64,000 bases of DNA from Mycobacterium heidelbergense (GTDB lineage: Bacteria; Actinomycetota; Actinomycetes; Mycobacteriales; Mycobacteriaceae): NCBI RefSeq assembly GCF_010730745.1, contig NZ_AP022615.1, positions 2,728,001 to 2,792,000 of the forward strand, read 5' to 3'. A program made the translations under genes and the position numbers. Positions 1 to 9,029 of the stretch are shown in pieces; position 1 is the stretch's first letter; each line of letters starts with the position of its first letter. Below the pieces are notes generated by a model. It was given only the letters and a program-made list of their open reading frames with translations, was not told the origin of the DNA and did no database searches.

Positions 1-1144
1 ACCGGTTGACGATGTCGGCCTGCTCGGGCTTGTTGTAGCGATCGGGCTTGAACGCGTCCGGGTCGGGAAAGTCCTCGGGAATCCGGTTCGAGATCGCGGG
101 GGAGGCCGCGACGTAGTCACCGGCGTGAATCGGGAAGCCCTCAACCTCGAACTCCCCCTTGGCGACCCGCATCAGGATGATCAGCGGGGGATGCAGGCGC
201 AGGGTCTCCTTGACCACGTTGTCCAGCTTCGGAATCGAGCGCAGCGCATGGAAACTCACCTCCTGGCCGTCGGCGTAGAGCTCCTCGAGCTCGGCCAGCA
301 CCTCGGCGTAGACATCGGGATGGCGGATCAACTCGATCAGCGTCCACGCCGAGGTCCCCGAACTGGTGTGGTGCCCCGCGAACATCAGCGAGATGAACAT
401 CCCGGTGACCTCGTCGGCCGAGAATCGGGGGTTGCCCTCCTCGTCCCTGATCGAGACCAGCACGTCGAGCATGTCGCGGTCGGCCTTGTCCTTCGGCGGA
501 TTGGCCAGCCGCTGGTCCATGATCTCCTGCACCAGCGCGACGAGCTTGACGCGCGCCTCGTCGCGAAGACGGAAGCTCTCGATCGGCAGGTACGGGTCGA
601 CGTAGCACAAGGGGTCGGTGCCCCGTTCCAGCATGTGGTAGTACTCGGCGAACCGGTGGTCGAGCTGCTCGCGGAACTTCAGCCCGATAAGGCAGGCCGT
701 CGAGGTGTAGATAGTCAGCTCGGCGAAGAAGTCGAGCAGCTCGATCTCGCCCTCCTCGCCCCAGTTGGCGATCATCTTCTTGACTTCGCCCTCGATGGTG
801 GCGGCGTGGCCCTTCATCTGCTCGCCGCGCAGCGCCGAGTTGTGCAGCATCTCCTTGCGCCGCTCGGGGCTGGCGTCAAATACCACGCCCTTGCCGAAGA
901 TCGGCGTCATGAACGGGTAGGCCTCGGCCTGGTCGAGATCCTCGTCCGCGGAGCGGAAGAAGAACTCGTTGGCCTCCGCACCGGACAACAGGATGACGTG
1001 TTTGTCGACCAGCTGGAACCAGCCGACGTCACCGCACTCCTCGCGGACGCGTTTCATCAAACCGATTGGGTCGGTGCGGAATTCCTCGAGGTGACCGTGC
1101 TCCTCCTCGCCGCCGGAAACCCGCGGCACGATGGCAGTGGTCAT
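1..1144 (-). CDS. cyp51: Sterol 14-alpha-demethylase CYP51 (3' end cut by window)
   Basis: Cytochrome P450 that in this family removes the 14-alpha methyl of lanosterol-type sterols. About 381 residues are visible from an ATG at 1142-1144, with an N-terminus (VSGGEEEHGHLEEFRTDPIG) that I recognise as mycobacterial CYP51. The I-helix AGHHTSSGT lies near residue 256 and the ExxR helix ETLR near 312. The reading frame runs off the left edge at ...QADIVNR, so about 70 C-terminal residues with the heme-ligating Cys are outside. It is the last visible gene of the minus-strand operon TetR-CYP123-SDR-CYP51. In M. tuberculosis a ferredoxin gene follows, which would lie left of this window. The physiological substrate in mycobacteria, which do not make sterols de novo, is inferred to be host or other sterols. 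Confidence 0.95.
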   Translation of the reverse strand, partial: MTTAIVPRVSGGEEEHGHLEEFRTDPIGLMKRVREECGDVGWFQLVDKHVILLSGAEANEFFFRSADEDLDQAEAYPFMTPIFGKGVVFDASPERRKEMLHNSALRGEQMKGHAATIEGEVKKMIANWGEEGEIELLDFFAELTIYTSTACLIGLKFREQLDHRFAEYYHMLERGTDPLCYVDPYLPIESFRLRDEARVKLVALVQEIMDQRLANPPKDKADRDMLDVLVSIRDEEGNPRFSADEVTGMFISLMFAGHHTSSGTSAWTLIELIRHPDVYAEVLAELEELYADGQEVSFHALRSIPKLDNVVKETLRLHPPLIILMRVAKGEFEVEGFPIHAGDYVAASPAISNRIPEDFPDPDAFKPDRYNKPEQADIVNR

Positions 1145-1153
1145 TTGCTCACT

Positions 1154-1182
1154 CTCCCCCGCAAGCGGGAGGTGCCCCCACC
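1154..1182. repeat. GC-rich short element, copy A
   Basis: A C5-gcaagcggga-ggtG-C5-acc element lies in the 76-bp gap between the SDR gene and cyp51. A related element (same C5 / CGGG / GCCCCCACC layout, several mismatches) lies at 12711-12739. It could be a short dispersed mycobacterial repeat or merely GC-rich spacer. With two imperfect copies the call is weak. Confidence 0.3.
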
Positions 1183-1220
1183 TCGGCTGGTGCCTCGCGC
1201 CGCATCGTCGATTCGCGAAG

Positions 1221-2045
1221 TCATGACGGCATCCCCTCTTCGCCGAGTGCGAGCTTCTGGCGATCTTTCTTGTCGGCCAACGGGGCTTCGGGCTGAAGCT
1301 CCATGTTCGCGATGAAGCCACCGCGCGGTGTCTCGGCGACGAACGTGATGGCTCGTGCCAGGTCCGCCGCCCGCAGGAAGTAGTCGTGGCGGGCCTGGCC
1401 CCACTTGGCCCAATCCTCAAGCGCGGGGCCGATCTTCTCGGCCGGCAGGCTCCAGCCCATCGACGTCTTCGTCGGGCCGGGGTGCACGATCGAGGCCCGC
1501 ACGCCGGTGCCCTCGAGCTCCATCTGGAAGTTGGTGACCATCGCGACCAGCGCGGCCTTGGCCGCGCCGTAGGCGCCCATGTGCGGCCGCTGGCGCAGCG
1601 CGACATCGGAACCCACGAAAATCAGGTCGCCACGCTGCCGGTCGAGCATGCCCGGCAGCACCGCGGTGGCCAGCCGGTTGGCGCCGACGAGGTGAATCTG
1701 CAGCTGCGACTCGAACTCGTCGGTGGTGATCTCGGCGAGCTTGCCGAAATAGGTGTCGCCCGCACCGGCCACCAGCACCTCGATGTCGCCGAGCGCGTCG
1801 ACCGACTGTGCGACAAAGGATTTCACCGAGTTCGGGTCGGTGACGTCAAGGTGGAATCCGACCGCCTCACCGCCGTCGGCGTTGATCTTGCCGACGATGT
1901 CGTCGAGCTTCTCGACCCGGCGGGCGCCCAGGGCGACCGGGAAGCCGTGCGCGGCGAGCTGGATGGCGGTGGCCTCTCCGATGCCGGAGGAGGCGCCGGC
2001 CACGATCGCCGGCCGGCGTTCGGGCAGGGGGTCAAAGCGGGGCAT
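1221..2045 (-). CDS. Short-chain dehydrogenase/reductase (Rv0765c-like)
   Basis: Classical SDR of 274 residues, the usual size. The NAD(P)-binding GASSGIG motif is at residues 17-23, and the catalytic Ser146 and Tyr159-x3-Lys163 (YGAAK) are all present. It probably oxidises or reduces a hydroxyl/keto group on a lipid or P450 product; the substrate is unknown. The start ATG (2043-2045) is directly adjacent to the stop codon of the upstream cyp123 (2046-2048), so the genes are co-transcribed and possibly translationally coupled. Its neighbours, two P450s and a TetR regulator, suggest a joint oxidation pathway. A 27-codon frame with 4-bp overlaps joins this gene to cyp51, but I do not consider it coding. 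Confidence 0.93.
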   Translation of the reverse strand: MPRFDPLPERRPAIVAGASSGIGEATAIQLAAHGFPVALGARRVEKLDDIVGKINADGGEAVGFHLDVTDPNSVKSFVAQSVDALGDIEVLVAGAGDTYFGKLAEITTDEFESQLQIHLVGANRLATAVLPGMLDRQRGDLIFVGSDVALRQRPHMGAYGAAKAALVAMVTNFQMELEGTGVRASIVHPGPTKTSMGWSLPAEKIGPALEDWAKWGQARHDYFLRAADLARAITFVAETPRGGFIANMELQPEAPLADKKDRQKLALGEEGMPS

Positions 2046-3272
2046 TCAGCGGACCTCCACGCTCATTGGTAGGTGAGCGAATCCGCGGACATTGCTCGAG
2101 TGGACGCGGACGGCGTTGGCCTCGTCCACTTCGTAACCGCGGATTCGCTTGAACAGCTCGGTGAGCGCGACCCGGGCTTCCATCCGCGCCAGATGCGCGC
2201 CCAGGCAGAAGTGTGCGCCGCTACCGAAACTCAATAGTTTGGGCCCGATCTCGCGCCCGATCAGGTAGTCGTCAGGATTGTCGAAGACCCGCTCATCGCG
2301 ATGCCCCGAACCGGGCAACAGCAGCAGGACATCGCCCTCGGGAATGGTGGTGTCGTAGAGGGTGAGCTCGCCGGACACGGTGCGCGCGAGGATCTGGCTG
2401 GAGGTGTCGTAGCGCAGTGTCTCCTCGACCCACAGCGGCACCCGCGACAGGTCGGCGTAGACCGGTGCCAGCTGATCGGGGTTCTTGTGGCCCCAAAATG
2501 CCGCATTCGCAAGGAGTTTGGTGGTGGTCTCGTTCCCGGCGATCACCATGAGGAACATGAAGCCCAGGACTTCCTCGTCGGTGAGCCGGTCGCCGTCGAT
2601 CTCGGCTTCCAACAGCGCCGAGGTCAGGTCATCCGTCAGTTTCTTGCGCCGCTCGGCCACCATCTCCTGGTAGTAGACGATCAGGTTGAGGGAGGCCTCG
2701 ATGGCCTCCGGCGGCACGTCGGTGATGCCCTCCTCGCGGTGCATCACGCCGTCGGCCCAGGCCCGGACTCGAACTCGATCCGGCTCGGGGACGCCCATCA
2801 GCTCGGAGATCACGTCCATGGGCAGCTTCCCGGCGAACTCGTCGACATAGTCGACATAGTTGCCGGGGCCGTCCTTCGCCTTTTCCAGCATGGCGTCGAG
2901 GTGCTGTGTCGCGATCTCGGTGACGCGAGGCTCGAGTTCCCGAATCCGGCGCGGGGTGAAGCCTTTCGAGACCAGCGTCCGCAGCCGCAGATGGGCCGGA
3001 TCGTCCATCGCCAGAAACGACATCGTCTTGCTGGCGTGCGGGCCGCGCGACGCCGGATCCAGCGAGACGCCGTACTTGTTGGACAGGGTCGTGCTGTTGC
3101 GAAATCCCTGCAGCACGTCCTGGTGGCGCGACAGCGCCCAGAACTTCAGCTCCTCATTGCGATACAGCGGAGCCTCGTCACGCAACCGCTTGTAGTACGG
3201 GTACGGATCTTCGTGGAAGTCGTAATCGTAGGGATCGAGGACCGGTTCGCGGTCGCGGACATGGACGGTCAT
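2046..3272 (-). CDS. cyp123: Cytochrome P450 CYP123
   Basis: Soluble bacterial P450 of 408 residues. The I-helix oxygen-activation motif IAGNETTT is near residue 248, the ExxR helix EETLRYD near 285, and the heme loop FGSGAHFCLG carries the thiolate ligand Cys356. The N-terminus (VLDPYDYDFHEDPYPYY) and overall sequence match what I know as CYP123. Its natural substrate is not known. The ATG at 3270-3272 overlaps the stop codon of the upstream TetR gene (ATGA), so regulator and enzyme are translationally coupled. Electrons probably come from a ferredoxin encoded beyond the left edge. Confidence 0.94.
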   Translation of the reverse strand: MTVHVRDREPVLDPYDYDFHEDPYPYYKRLRDEAPLYRNEELKFWALSRHQDVLQGFRNSTTLSNKYGVSLDPASRGPHASKTMSFLAMDDPAHLRLRTLVSKGFTPRRIRELEPRVTEIATQHLDAMLEKAKDGPGNYVDYVDEFAGKLPMDVISELMGVPEPDRVRVRAWADGVMHREEGITDVPPEAIEASLNLIVYYQEMVAERRKKLTDDLTSALLEAEIDGDRLTDEEVLGFMFLMVIAGNETTTKLLANAAFWGHKNPDQLAPVYADLSRVPLWVEETLRYDTSSQILARTVSGELTLYDTTIPEGDVLLLLPGSGHRDERVFDNPDDYLIGREIGPKLLSFGSGAHFCLGAHLARMEARVALTELFKRIRGYEVDEANAVRVHSSNVRGFAHLPMSVEVR

Positions 3273-3907
3273 TCGGCTCTCGTCTCCTGATTTGTCTCTC
3301 CGGTGCCGGTGAGGATGAGCCGCACCACATAGGCCAGCCGGTCGGCGATCTCGCGGTAGCTGAATTCACCGCTGCCGCCCTGAACCAGCGCGCCGAAGAA
3401 CGACATCTCCAACGCGGACACCGTGGTGGGATCGGCGTTGGGTCCCATCGCGGACGTGATGCGGCGGTGAATTTCCACACCGATCCGGTCGCGCGCGGCA
3501 CGCACCGCGGGATCGGCGCCGCCGCTGAGCAACGCCGTCGTGCAGGCCGCGCTGACCTCGGGTTCATCAGCGACCACCAAAGCCAGATGGCGCAACACCC
3601 GCTCCACCCGGGCGGGCATGGGGTCGTTGACGTCGGTGAAGTAGGGGACCTGCCGCACCAGGTCCAGGTAGACCTCGGCGATCAGGTGATTCTTCGACGA
3701 GAAGTACGTGTACGCGGTGGCCGGGGCGACTTTGGCGCGGGCGGCCACCGCGCGCACCGTCAGGTCGGCGTAGGACTTCTCGCGCAGCGTTTCGATGCCG
3801 GCCACGAGCACCTTGCGGAAGGTCTCCTCTTGGCGGCGGTTGCGCGGCGGCTGACCGGTCTGCTGCTCGGCTTGGGATGTGATCGTAACCAGTGCATCGC
3901 TGGACAC
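3269..3907 (-). CDS. TetR-family regulator of the cyp123-SDR-cyp51 operon
   Basis: TetR-type repressor of 212 residues. The helix-turn-helix is at about residues 47-72 (LTVRAVAARAKVAPATAYTYF), followed by a helical ligand-binding domain. It is the first gene of the minus-strand P450 operon and overlaps cyp123 by 4 bp, so it probably controls its own operon and possibly the divergent aldA operon across the 211-bp gap. It is the positional equivalent of Rv0767c. The inducer is unknown. I did not find a convincing palindromic operator in the gap to aldA. Confidence 0.9.
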   Translation of the reverse strand: MSSDALVTITSQAEQQTGQPPRNRRQEETFRKVLVAGIETLREKSYADLTVRAVAARAKVAPATAYTYFSSKNHLIAEVYLDLVRQVPYFTDVNDPMPARVERVLRHLALVVADEPEVSAACTTALLSGGADPAVRAARDRIGVEIHRRITSAMGPNADPTTVSALEMSFFGALVQGGSGEFSYREIADRLAYVVRLILTGTGETNQETRAE

Positions 3908-4118
3908 ATGTCCAGGCTATCGGATAGCTTCGGCACGAGGCAAGCCCGATCCAAGAATCTCCTGTTTAATGCGCTTTTTCTCGACGCAATCGCGCGGCCT
4001 TGGCGATCGGCTCTTGCACCGCTGAGGGCGGGGCGGCTATTGTTCGATCGGGCAATATCGGACAACTGTCCACTGGATTGGCATGCTGCGTTTGGCCGCG
4101 CAGAGACGGGAGTGGGAC

Positions 4119-5588
4119 ATGGCCTTGTTGGCCGATGGCGTTAGCGAACTCTTCATCGACGGCAAGATGTCGGCCGGCAGCGCCGGTACCTTCCCGACCA
4201 TCAATCCGGCGACCGAAGAGGTACTGGGCGTCGCCGCCAACGCCGACGCCGGGGACATGGACCGCGCCATCGATGCCGCGCGGCGTGCCTTCGACGAAAC
4301 GGACTGGTCCCGCAACACCGAATTGCGGGTGCGTTGCGTGCGGCAACTGCGCGACGCGATGCGCGAACACATTGAGGAATTACGTGACATCACCATCGCC
4401 GAGGCCGGTGCGCCGCGGATGCTCACCTCGGCTGCCCAGCTGGAGGGACCGGTCGGCGACCTGAGCTTTGCGGCCGACACCGCCGAGTCCTACGAGTGGA
4501 ATCAGGATCTCGGCCAGGCGTCGCCGATGGGCATCCCCACCCGGCGCACCATCGCGCGCGAAGCCGTCGGCGTCGTCGGCGCCATCACCCCGTGGAATTT
4601 CCCGCACCAGATCAATCTCGCCAAACTGGGTCCCGCGCTGGCCGCCGGCAACACCGTGGTGTTGAAGCCGGCGCCGGACACCCCGTGGTGTGCGGCGGTG
4701 CTCGGGGAAATCATCGCCGAGCACACCGATTTCCCGCCCGGCGTCGTCAACATCGTCACCTCCAACGACCACGGTGTGGGAGCGCTGCTGTCGAAAGACC
4801 CCCGGGTGGACATGGTTTCGTTCACCGGCTCGACCGCCACCGGCCGCAGTGTGATGGGCGATGCCGCCGCGACGATCAAGCGGGTGTTCCTGGAGCTGGG
4901 GGGCAAGTCGGCGTTCGTCGTGCTCGACGATGCCGACCTGCGCGGGGCGTGCTCGATGTCGGCGTTCACGGCGTCCATGCACGCCGGGCAGGGCTGCGCG
5001 ATCACGACCAGGCTGGTGGTGCCGCGGGCCCGCTACGACGAGGCCGTCGCCTTCGCGGCGGGCACCATGGGCTCGATCAAGCCCGGCGATCCCAACGACT
5101 CCGGAACCGTTTGCGGGCCGGTGATTTCCGCTCGGCAGCGGGATCGGGTGCAGGGCTACCTCGACCTGGCGATCGCCGAGGGCGGGACGTTCGCCTGCGG
5201 CGGCGGCCGCCCGGCGGACAAGGACGCCGGCTTCTTCGTCGAGCCCACCGTGATCGCGGGCCTGACCAATGACGCCCGGCCCGCCCGTGAGGAGATCTTC
5301 GGGCCGGTGCTCACCGTGATCGCCTACGACGGCGAAGACGACGCGCTGCGCATCGCCAACGACTCGCCATATGGCTTGTCGGGCACCGTGTTCGGTGCCG
5401 ACCCGGAACGCGCCGCCACGTTCGCCGCGCGGATGAGGGTGGGCACCGTCAATGTCAATGGCGGTGTGTGGTATTCCGCCGATGCGCCGTTCGGCGGATA
5501 CAAGCAATCCGGCAACGGACGCGAGATGGGACTGGCCGGCTTCGAGGAGTACCTGGAAGTCAAAACCATTGCCACAGCAGTCCAGTGA
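4119..5588 (+). CDS. aldA: NAD(P)-dependent aldehyde dehydrogenase
   Basis: Aldehyde dehydrogenase superfamily enzyme of 489 residues. It oxidises an aldehyde to the acid. Catalytic residues are visible: Asn160 (PWN oxyanion), Lys183, Glu259 (LELGGK) and the nucleophile Cys293 (GQGCAI). I chose the ATG at 4119 because a GGGAG sits just upstream and the protein then begins MALLADG as in the M. tuberculosis orthologue; an in-frame upstream start at 4083 adds 12 residues of no recognisable homology. It is the first gene of a plus-strand operon with an SDR, a 3-hydroxyacid-type dehydrogenase and a CMD-like protein, divergent from the P450 operon. Confidence 0.94.
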   Translation: MALLADGVSELFIDGKMSAGSAGTFPTINPATEEVLGVAANADAGDMDRAIDAARRAFDETDWSRNTELRVRCVRQLRDAMREHIEELRDITIAEAGAPRMLTSAAQLEGPVGDLSFAADTAESYEWNQDLGQASPMGIPTRRTIAREAVGVVGAITPWNFPHQINLAKLGPALAAGNTVVLKPAPDTPWCAAVLGEIIAEHTDFPPGVVNIVTSNDHGVGALLSKDPRVDMVSFTGSTATGRSVMGDAAATIKRVFLELGGKSAFVVLDDADLRGACSMSAFTASMHAGQGCAITTRLVVPRARYDEAVAFAAGTMGSIKPGDPNDSGTVCGPVISARQRDRVQGYLDLAIAEGGTFACGGGRPADKDAGFFVEPTVIAGLTNDARPAREEIFGPVLTVIAYDGEDDALRIANDSPYGLSGTVFGADPERAATFAARMRVGTVNVNGGVWYSADAPFGGYKQSGNGREMGLAGFEEYLEVKTIATAVQ

Positions 5589-5618
5589 CCGCGCCACGTG
5601 GGCGACCGAGAGGAAAAC

Positions 5619-6368
5619 ATGCGATTCGAGAATAAAGTCGGCATCGTCACCGGGTCCGGTGGCGGCATCGGACAGGCGTACGCCGAGGCGCTGGCCCGGG
5701 AGGGCGCGGCGGTGGTGGTCGCCGATATCAACGCCGAGGCGGCCGAGGCGGTGGCCAAGCAGATCGTGGTGGACGGCGGAACGGCCATCAGCATTCCGGT
5801 CGACGTTTCCGATCCCGCGTCGGCCAAGGCGATGGCCGACCGCACGCTGGCCGAATTCGGCGGTATCGACTACCTGGTCAACAACGCCGCCATCTTCGGG
5901 GGCATGAAGCTGGACTTCTTGCTCACCGTCGACCCCGAGTACTACAAGAGGTTCATGAGCGTGAACCTCGACGGGGCGCTGTGGTGCACGCGCGCGGTGT
6001 ACAGGAAGATGGCCAAGCGCGGCGGCGGGGCGATCGTCAACCAGTCGTCCACCGCCGCCTGGCTCTACGCTAACTACTACGGCCTGGCCAAGGTGGGCAT
6101 CAACGGCCTGACCCAACAGCTCTCGCGTGAACTGGGCGGCCAGAAGATCCGGATCAACGCGATAGCACCCGGCCCCATCGACACCGAGGCCAACCGGACC
6201 ACCACCCCGAAGGAGATCGTCGACGATATCGTTAGGGGACTGCCGTTGTCGCGCATGGGAACTCCCGAGGATCTGGTCGGCCTGTGCCTGTTCCTGCTGT
6301 CCGACGAGGCGTCGTGGATCACCGGGCAGATTTTCAACGTCGACGGCGGGCAGATAATCAGGTCATGA
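5619..6368 (+). CDS. Short-chain dehydrogenase/reductase (Rv0769-like)
   Basis: Classical SDR of 249 residues. TGSGGGIG (11-18), NNA (88-90), Ser143/144 and Tyr154-x3-Lys158 form the cofactor site and catalytic triad. The C-terminal VDGG is typical of the family. The ATG at 5619 has a good ribosome site (GAGAGGA, 5607-5613); an alternative in-frame GTG at 5598 adds seven residues. The stop overlaps the start of the next gene (ATGA at 6365-6368). Substrate unknown; context suggests it acts in sequence with AldA and the following dehydrogenase on a hydroxy/keto acid or aldehyde. Confidence 0.93.
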   Translation: MRFENKVGIVTGSGGGIGQAYAEALAREGAAVVVADINAEAAEAVAKQIVVDGGTAISIPVDVSDPASAKAMADRTLAEFGGIDYLVNNAAIFGGMKLDFLLTVDPEYYKRFMSVNLDGALWCTRAVYRKMAKRGGGAIVNQSSTAAWLYANYYGLAKVGINGLTQQLSRELGGQKIRINAIAPGPIDTEANRTTTPKEIVDDIVRGLPLSRMGTPEDLVGLCLFLLSDEASWITGQIFNVDGGQIIRS

Positions 6369-7222
6369 CCCACGACGTGAAGCTCGGATACATCGGCCTG
6401 GGCAACATGGGTGCGCCCATGGCCAAACGGCTGGTCGACTGGCCCGGCGGGGTAATCGTTTACGACATCCGCGCCGAGGCGATGACACCGCTGGCCGAGG
6501 TCGGCGCCACGCTGGCCGACAGCGTCGCCGACGTGGCCGCCGCCGACATCATCAGCGTCACCGTCCTCGACGACGCGCAGGTTCGTGAGGTCGTCGCCGA
6601 GCTGGCGGCCAACGCAAAACCCGGCACGATCATCGCGATCCACTCCACCATCAGCGACACAACCGCGGTGGAGCTGGCGGCCCAATTCAAACAGCAAGGC
6701 ATTCACGTCGTCGACGCGCCGGTCAGTGGGGGCGCCGGTGCCGCCGAGAAGGGCGAGCTCGCCACCATGGTGGGCGCCGAGCGCGAGGTCTACGAGAAGA
6801 TCAAGCCGGCGTTCAAGCAATGGGCGTCGGTGGTCATTCACGCCGGCGAGCCGGGCGCGGGGACTCGAATGAAGCTGGCCCGCAACATGTTGACGTTCAC
6901 CTCCTACGCCGCGGCGTGCGAAGCCATGAAGCTGGCCGAGGCCGCCGGGCTGGACCTGCAGGCGCTGGGCCGGGTGGTGCGTCACACCGATGCGCTCACC
7001 GGCGGGCCGGGGGCGATCATGGTGCGCGACGACATGAAAGACCTTGAGCCGGAACACTTCCTGTACCAGCCCTTCCTGCACACCCGGGGCCTGGGCGAGA
7101 AGGATCTGAGCCTGGCGCTGGCTCTGGGTGAGGCGGTGTCGGTCGAGCTGCCGCTCGCCCGGGCGGCATTCGACCGGCTGGCCGCCGGCCTCGGGGTTCC
7201 GCACACACAGAAAGAGGCGTAA
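6365..7222 (+). CDS. 3-hydroxyisobutyrate dehydrogenase-like oxidoreductase (Rv0770-like)
   Basis: NAD-dependent beta-hydroxyacid dehydrogenase of 285 residues. The Rossmann motif GYIGLGNMGAPMA (8-20), substrate motif SGG (121-123) and catalytic Lys170 (GTRMKLARN) are all in place. The family oxidises 3-hydroxyacids such as 3-hydroxyisobutyrate; the specific substrate here is not determinable. It starts inside the stop of the preceding SDR (4-bp overlap) and is followed without a gap by the CMD-like gene, so the four plus-strand genes 4119-7660 read as one operon. Confidence 0.92.
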   Translation: MTHDVKLGYIGLGNMGAPMAKRLVDWPGGVIVYDIRAEAMTPLAEVGATLADSVADVAAADIISVTVLDDAQVREVVAELAANAKPGTIIAIHSTISDTTAVELAAQFKQQGIHVVDAPVSGGAGAAEKGELATMVGAEREVYEKIKPAFKQWASVVIHAGEPGAGTRMKLARNMLTFTSYAAACEAMKLAEAAGLDLQALGRVVRHTDALTGGPGAIMVRDDMKDLEPEHFLYQPFLHTRGLGEKDLSLALALGEAVSVELPLARAAFDRLAAGLGVPHTQKEA

Positions 7223-7660
7223 ATGGACGAGCTGCGCCGCAAGGGCCTCGAGAAGATGAACGAGGTCTACGGCTGGGAGATGCCCAACATCGAGGGCGAC
7301 GCGTACTTCGACCTGACCGTCGATCACCTGTTCGGCAGCATCTGGACCCGACCGGGGCTGTCGATGCGCGACAAGCGCATCATGACGCTGACGGCGGTGA
7401 CCGCGGTCGGAAATCGCGACCTGGCCGAGATCCAGATCAACGCCGCACTGCTCAACGGGGAACTCACCGAGACCGAATTGAAGGAAATGGCGGTCTTCCT
7501 TACCCACTATCTCGGGTTCCCCCTGGGTTCGGCGCTCAACGGCGCGGTCGAGACCGTCGTGGCCAAGCGCAAGAAGGCCGCGGCAAAGGGCGCCGGGGAG
7601 GACAAGAAGGCCAACGTGGACGCCGCGCTGAAGATGCACTCGGGCAAGGCGCGCGACTAA
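7223..7660 (+). CDS. Carboxymuconolactone decarboxylase-like protein (Rv0771-like)
   Basis: 145-residue member of the CMD/AhpD-like fold. It contains no cysteine at all, so it cannot be an AhpD-type CxxC peroxidase partner; it resembles the gamma-carboxymuconolactone decarboxylase branch. The C-terminus is Lys/Ala-rich (AKRKKAAAKGAGEDKK) and probably disordered. The ATG follows the stop of the previous gene with no gap. It ends the operon; the stem-loop repeat at 7664-7727 begins 4 bp after the stop. Function in this pathway is unknown. Confidence 0.85.
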   Translation: MDELRRKGLEKMNEVYGWEMPNIEGDAYFDLTVDHLFGSIWTRPGLSMRDKRIMTLTAVTAVGNRDLAEIQINAALLNGELTETELKEMAVFLTHYLGFPLGSALNGAVETVVAKRKKAAAKGAGEDKKANVDAALKMHSGKARD

Positions 7661-7663
7661 GTT

Positions 7664-7727
7664 TGCCGAGCAGACGCAGACTCGCATATTTCAGTACCGA
7701 GACGTGCGATTCCGCGTCTGCTCGGCA
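7664..7727. repeat. Dispersed inverted-repeat stem-loop, copy 1
   Basis: Left arm 7664-7686 (tgccgagcagacgcag...) pairs with right arm 7705-7727 at 21 of 23 positions around an 18-nt loop. The same arms with an equally long 18-nt loop recur at 27117-27174. It begins directly after a stop codon and precedes purD. It could act as a terminator-like RNA hairpin or be a REP/MITE-like non-autonomous element. I recall similar sequences being common in mycobacterial genomes but cannot name the family. Confidence 0.8.
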
Positions 7728-7746
7728 TCAGTGCCTGACCGGCCGC

Positions 7747-7752
7747 TAAAGT
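7747..7752 (+). promoter_or_regulatory. -10 element of leaderless purD promoter
   Basis: TAAAGT with 8 bp to the GTG of purD at 7761. This fits the mycobacterial TANNNT -10 element placing the transcription start on or next to the start codon. No Shine-Dalgarno sequence is present. Confidence 0.55.
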
Positions 7753-7760
7753 GACGTTCC

Positions 7761-9029
7761 GTGCGCGTCCTGGTGATCGGTTCCGGTGCCCGTGAGCATG
7801 CGCTGCTGCTGGCGCTTCGCCGTGACCCGCAGGTCACCGGCCTGGCCGTGGCCCCGGGCAACGCCGGCACCGCCCGCGTGGCCGAGCAGCACGACGTCGA
7901 CATCACGTCCGGAGAGGACGTCGTCGCCCTGGCGCGCGAGGTCCGGGCGGACTTGGTGGTCATCGGTCCCGAGGTGCCGCTGGTGCTCGGGGTGGCCGAC
8001 GCCGTGCGCGCCGCCGGCATCGTCTGCTTCGGACCCAGCAAGGACGCCGCCCGCATCGAGGGCTCCAAGGCGTTCGCCAAGGAGGTCATGGCCGCCGCGG
8101 GCGTGCGCACCGCGACCAGCGAAACCATCGACAGTCCAGCGCGTTTGGACGCCACCCTGGACCGTTTCGGACCCCCGGCAGGTGACCCGGCCTGGGTGGT
8201 GAAAGACGACCGTCTGGCCGCCGGCAAGGGTGTGGTCGTGACCCCCGACCGCGAGGTGGCGCGCGCGCACGCCGCCGGGCTGCTGGAGGCGGGGCACCCG
8301 GTGCTGCTGGAGTCTTTCCTCGACGGCCCCGAGGTGTCGCTGTTCTGCATCGTCGACGGCCGCACCGTGGTGCCGCTGCTGCCGGCGCAGGACTTCAAGC
8401 GTGTCGGAGACGGTGATACCGGACCCAACACCGGGGGCATGGGCGCCTATGCGCCGCTGCCCTGGTTGCGCGAGGATGTATATCGGGAAATCGTCAGCGG
8501 AATCGTCGAACCCGTTGCTGCCGAACTGGTTCAGCGGGGCAGTCCGTTTTCCGGATTGCTGTACGTCGGTCTGGCGATCACCGCGAAAGGGCCCGCGGTG
8601 GTCGAATTCAATTGCCGCTTCGGTGATCCCGAGACGCAGGCCGTGCTGGCTCTGCTGGACTCACCGCTCGGCCAGCTGCTCTATGCGGCGGGGTCGGGCA
8701 CGCTGGCCGAGTTCGGCGAGCTGCGCTGGCGTCCCGGCGCCGCGGTCACCGTGGTGCTGGCGGCGGAAAACTATCCGGGTCGCCCCCGGGTCGGGGACGT
8801 CGTCGCCGGCTCCGAAGCAGAGGGGGTGCTGCACGCCGGAACGGCGCGGCGCGATGACGGCGCGATTATCTCGTCGGGAGGTCGGGTGCTGTCGGTGGTG
8901 GGCACCGGCGCCGACCTATCCGCCGCGCGCGCCCACGCGTACGACATTATGAGTTCAATCAAGCTGCCCGGTAGCCATTTTCGAAGCGACATCGCCCTGT
9001 CGGCGGCGGAGGGCAAGGTCCACGTCTAG
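7761..9029 (+). CDS. purD: Phosphoribosylamine--glycine ligase
   Basis: GAR synthetase, second step of de novo purine synthesis (5-phosphoribosylamine + glycine + ATP to GAR). 422 residues, normal length. The N-terminal VLVIGSGAREHAL, PGNAGT and VIGPEVPLV motifs and the ATP-grasp elements (WVVKDDRLAAGKGV, PNTGGMGAYAP, EFNCRFGDPETQ) are all present. The GTG start at 7761 gives the canonical N-terminus. It is one of eight purine genes in the window, all on the plus strand. The stop codon overlaps that of the convergent flavin monooxygenase gene (CTAG at 9026-9029). Confidence 0.97.
   Translation: MRVLVIGSGAREHALLLALRRDPQVTGLAVAPGNAGTARVAEQHDVDITSGEDVVALAREVRADLVVIGPEVPLVLGVADAVRAAGIVCFGPSKDAARIEGSKAFAKEVMAAAGVRTATSETIDSPARLDATLDRFGPPAGDPAWVVKDDRLAAGKGVVVTPDREVARAHAAGLLEAGHPVLLESFLDGPEVSLFCIVDGRTVVPLLPAQDFKRVGDGDTGPNTGGMGAYAPLPWLREDVYREIVSGIVEPVAAELVQRGSPFSGLLYVGLAITAKGPAVVEFNCRFGDPETQAVLALLDSPLGQLLYAAGSGTLAEFGELRWRPGAAVTVVLAAENYPGRPRVGDVVAGSEAEGVLHAGTARRDDGAIISSGGRVLSVVGTGADLSAARAHAYDIMSSIKLPGSHFRSDIALSAAEGKVHV

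Noticed and set aside
1141..1224. 27-codon minus-strand frame with 4-bp overlaps to both the SDR and cyp51
   Set aside because: The overlaps look like coupling, but the Gly/Arg-rich peptide spans the GC-rich spacer element and has no ribosome site or homology.
125..1315. 396-codon plus-strand open frame
   Set aside because: Antisense to cyp51; its translation is low-complexity His/Leu/Arg-rich, typical of the complementary strand of a high-GC gene.
4380..7687. Very long minus-strand open frames (578 and 536 codons)
   Set aside because: Antisense shadows of aldA, the SDR and the dehydrogenase operon, all of which have complete catalytic motifs on the plus strand.
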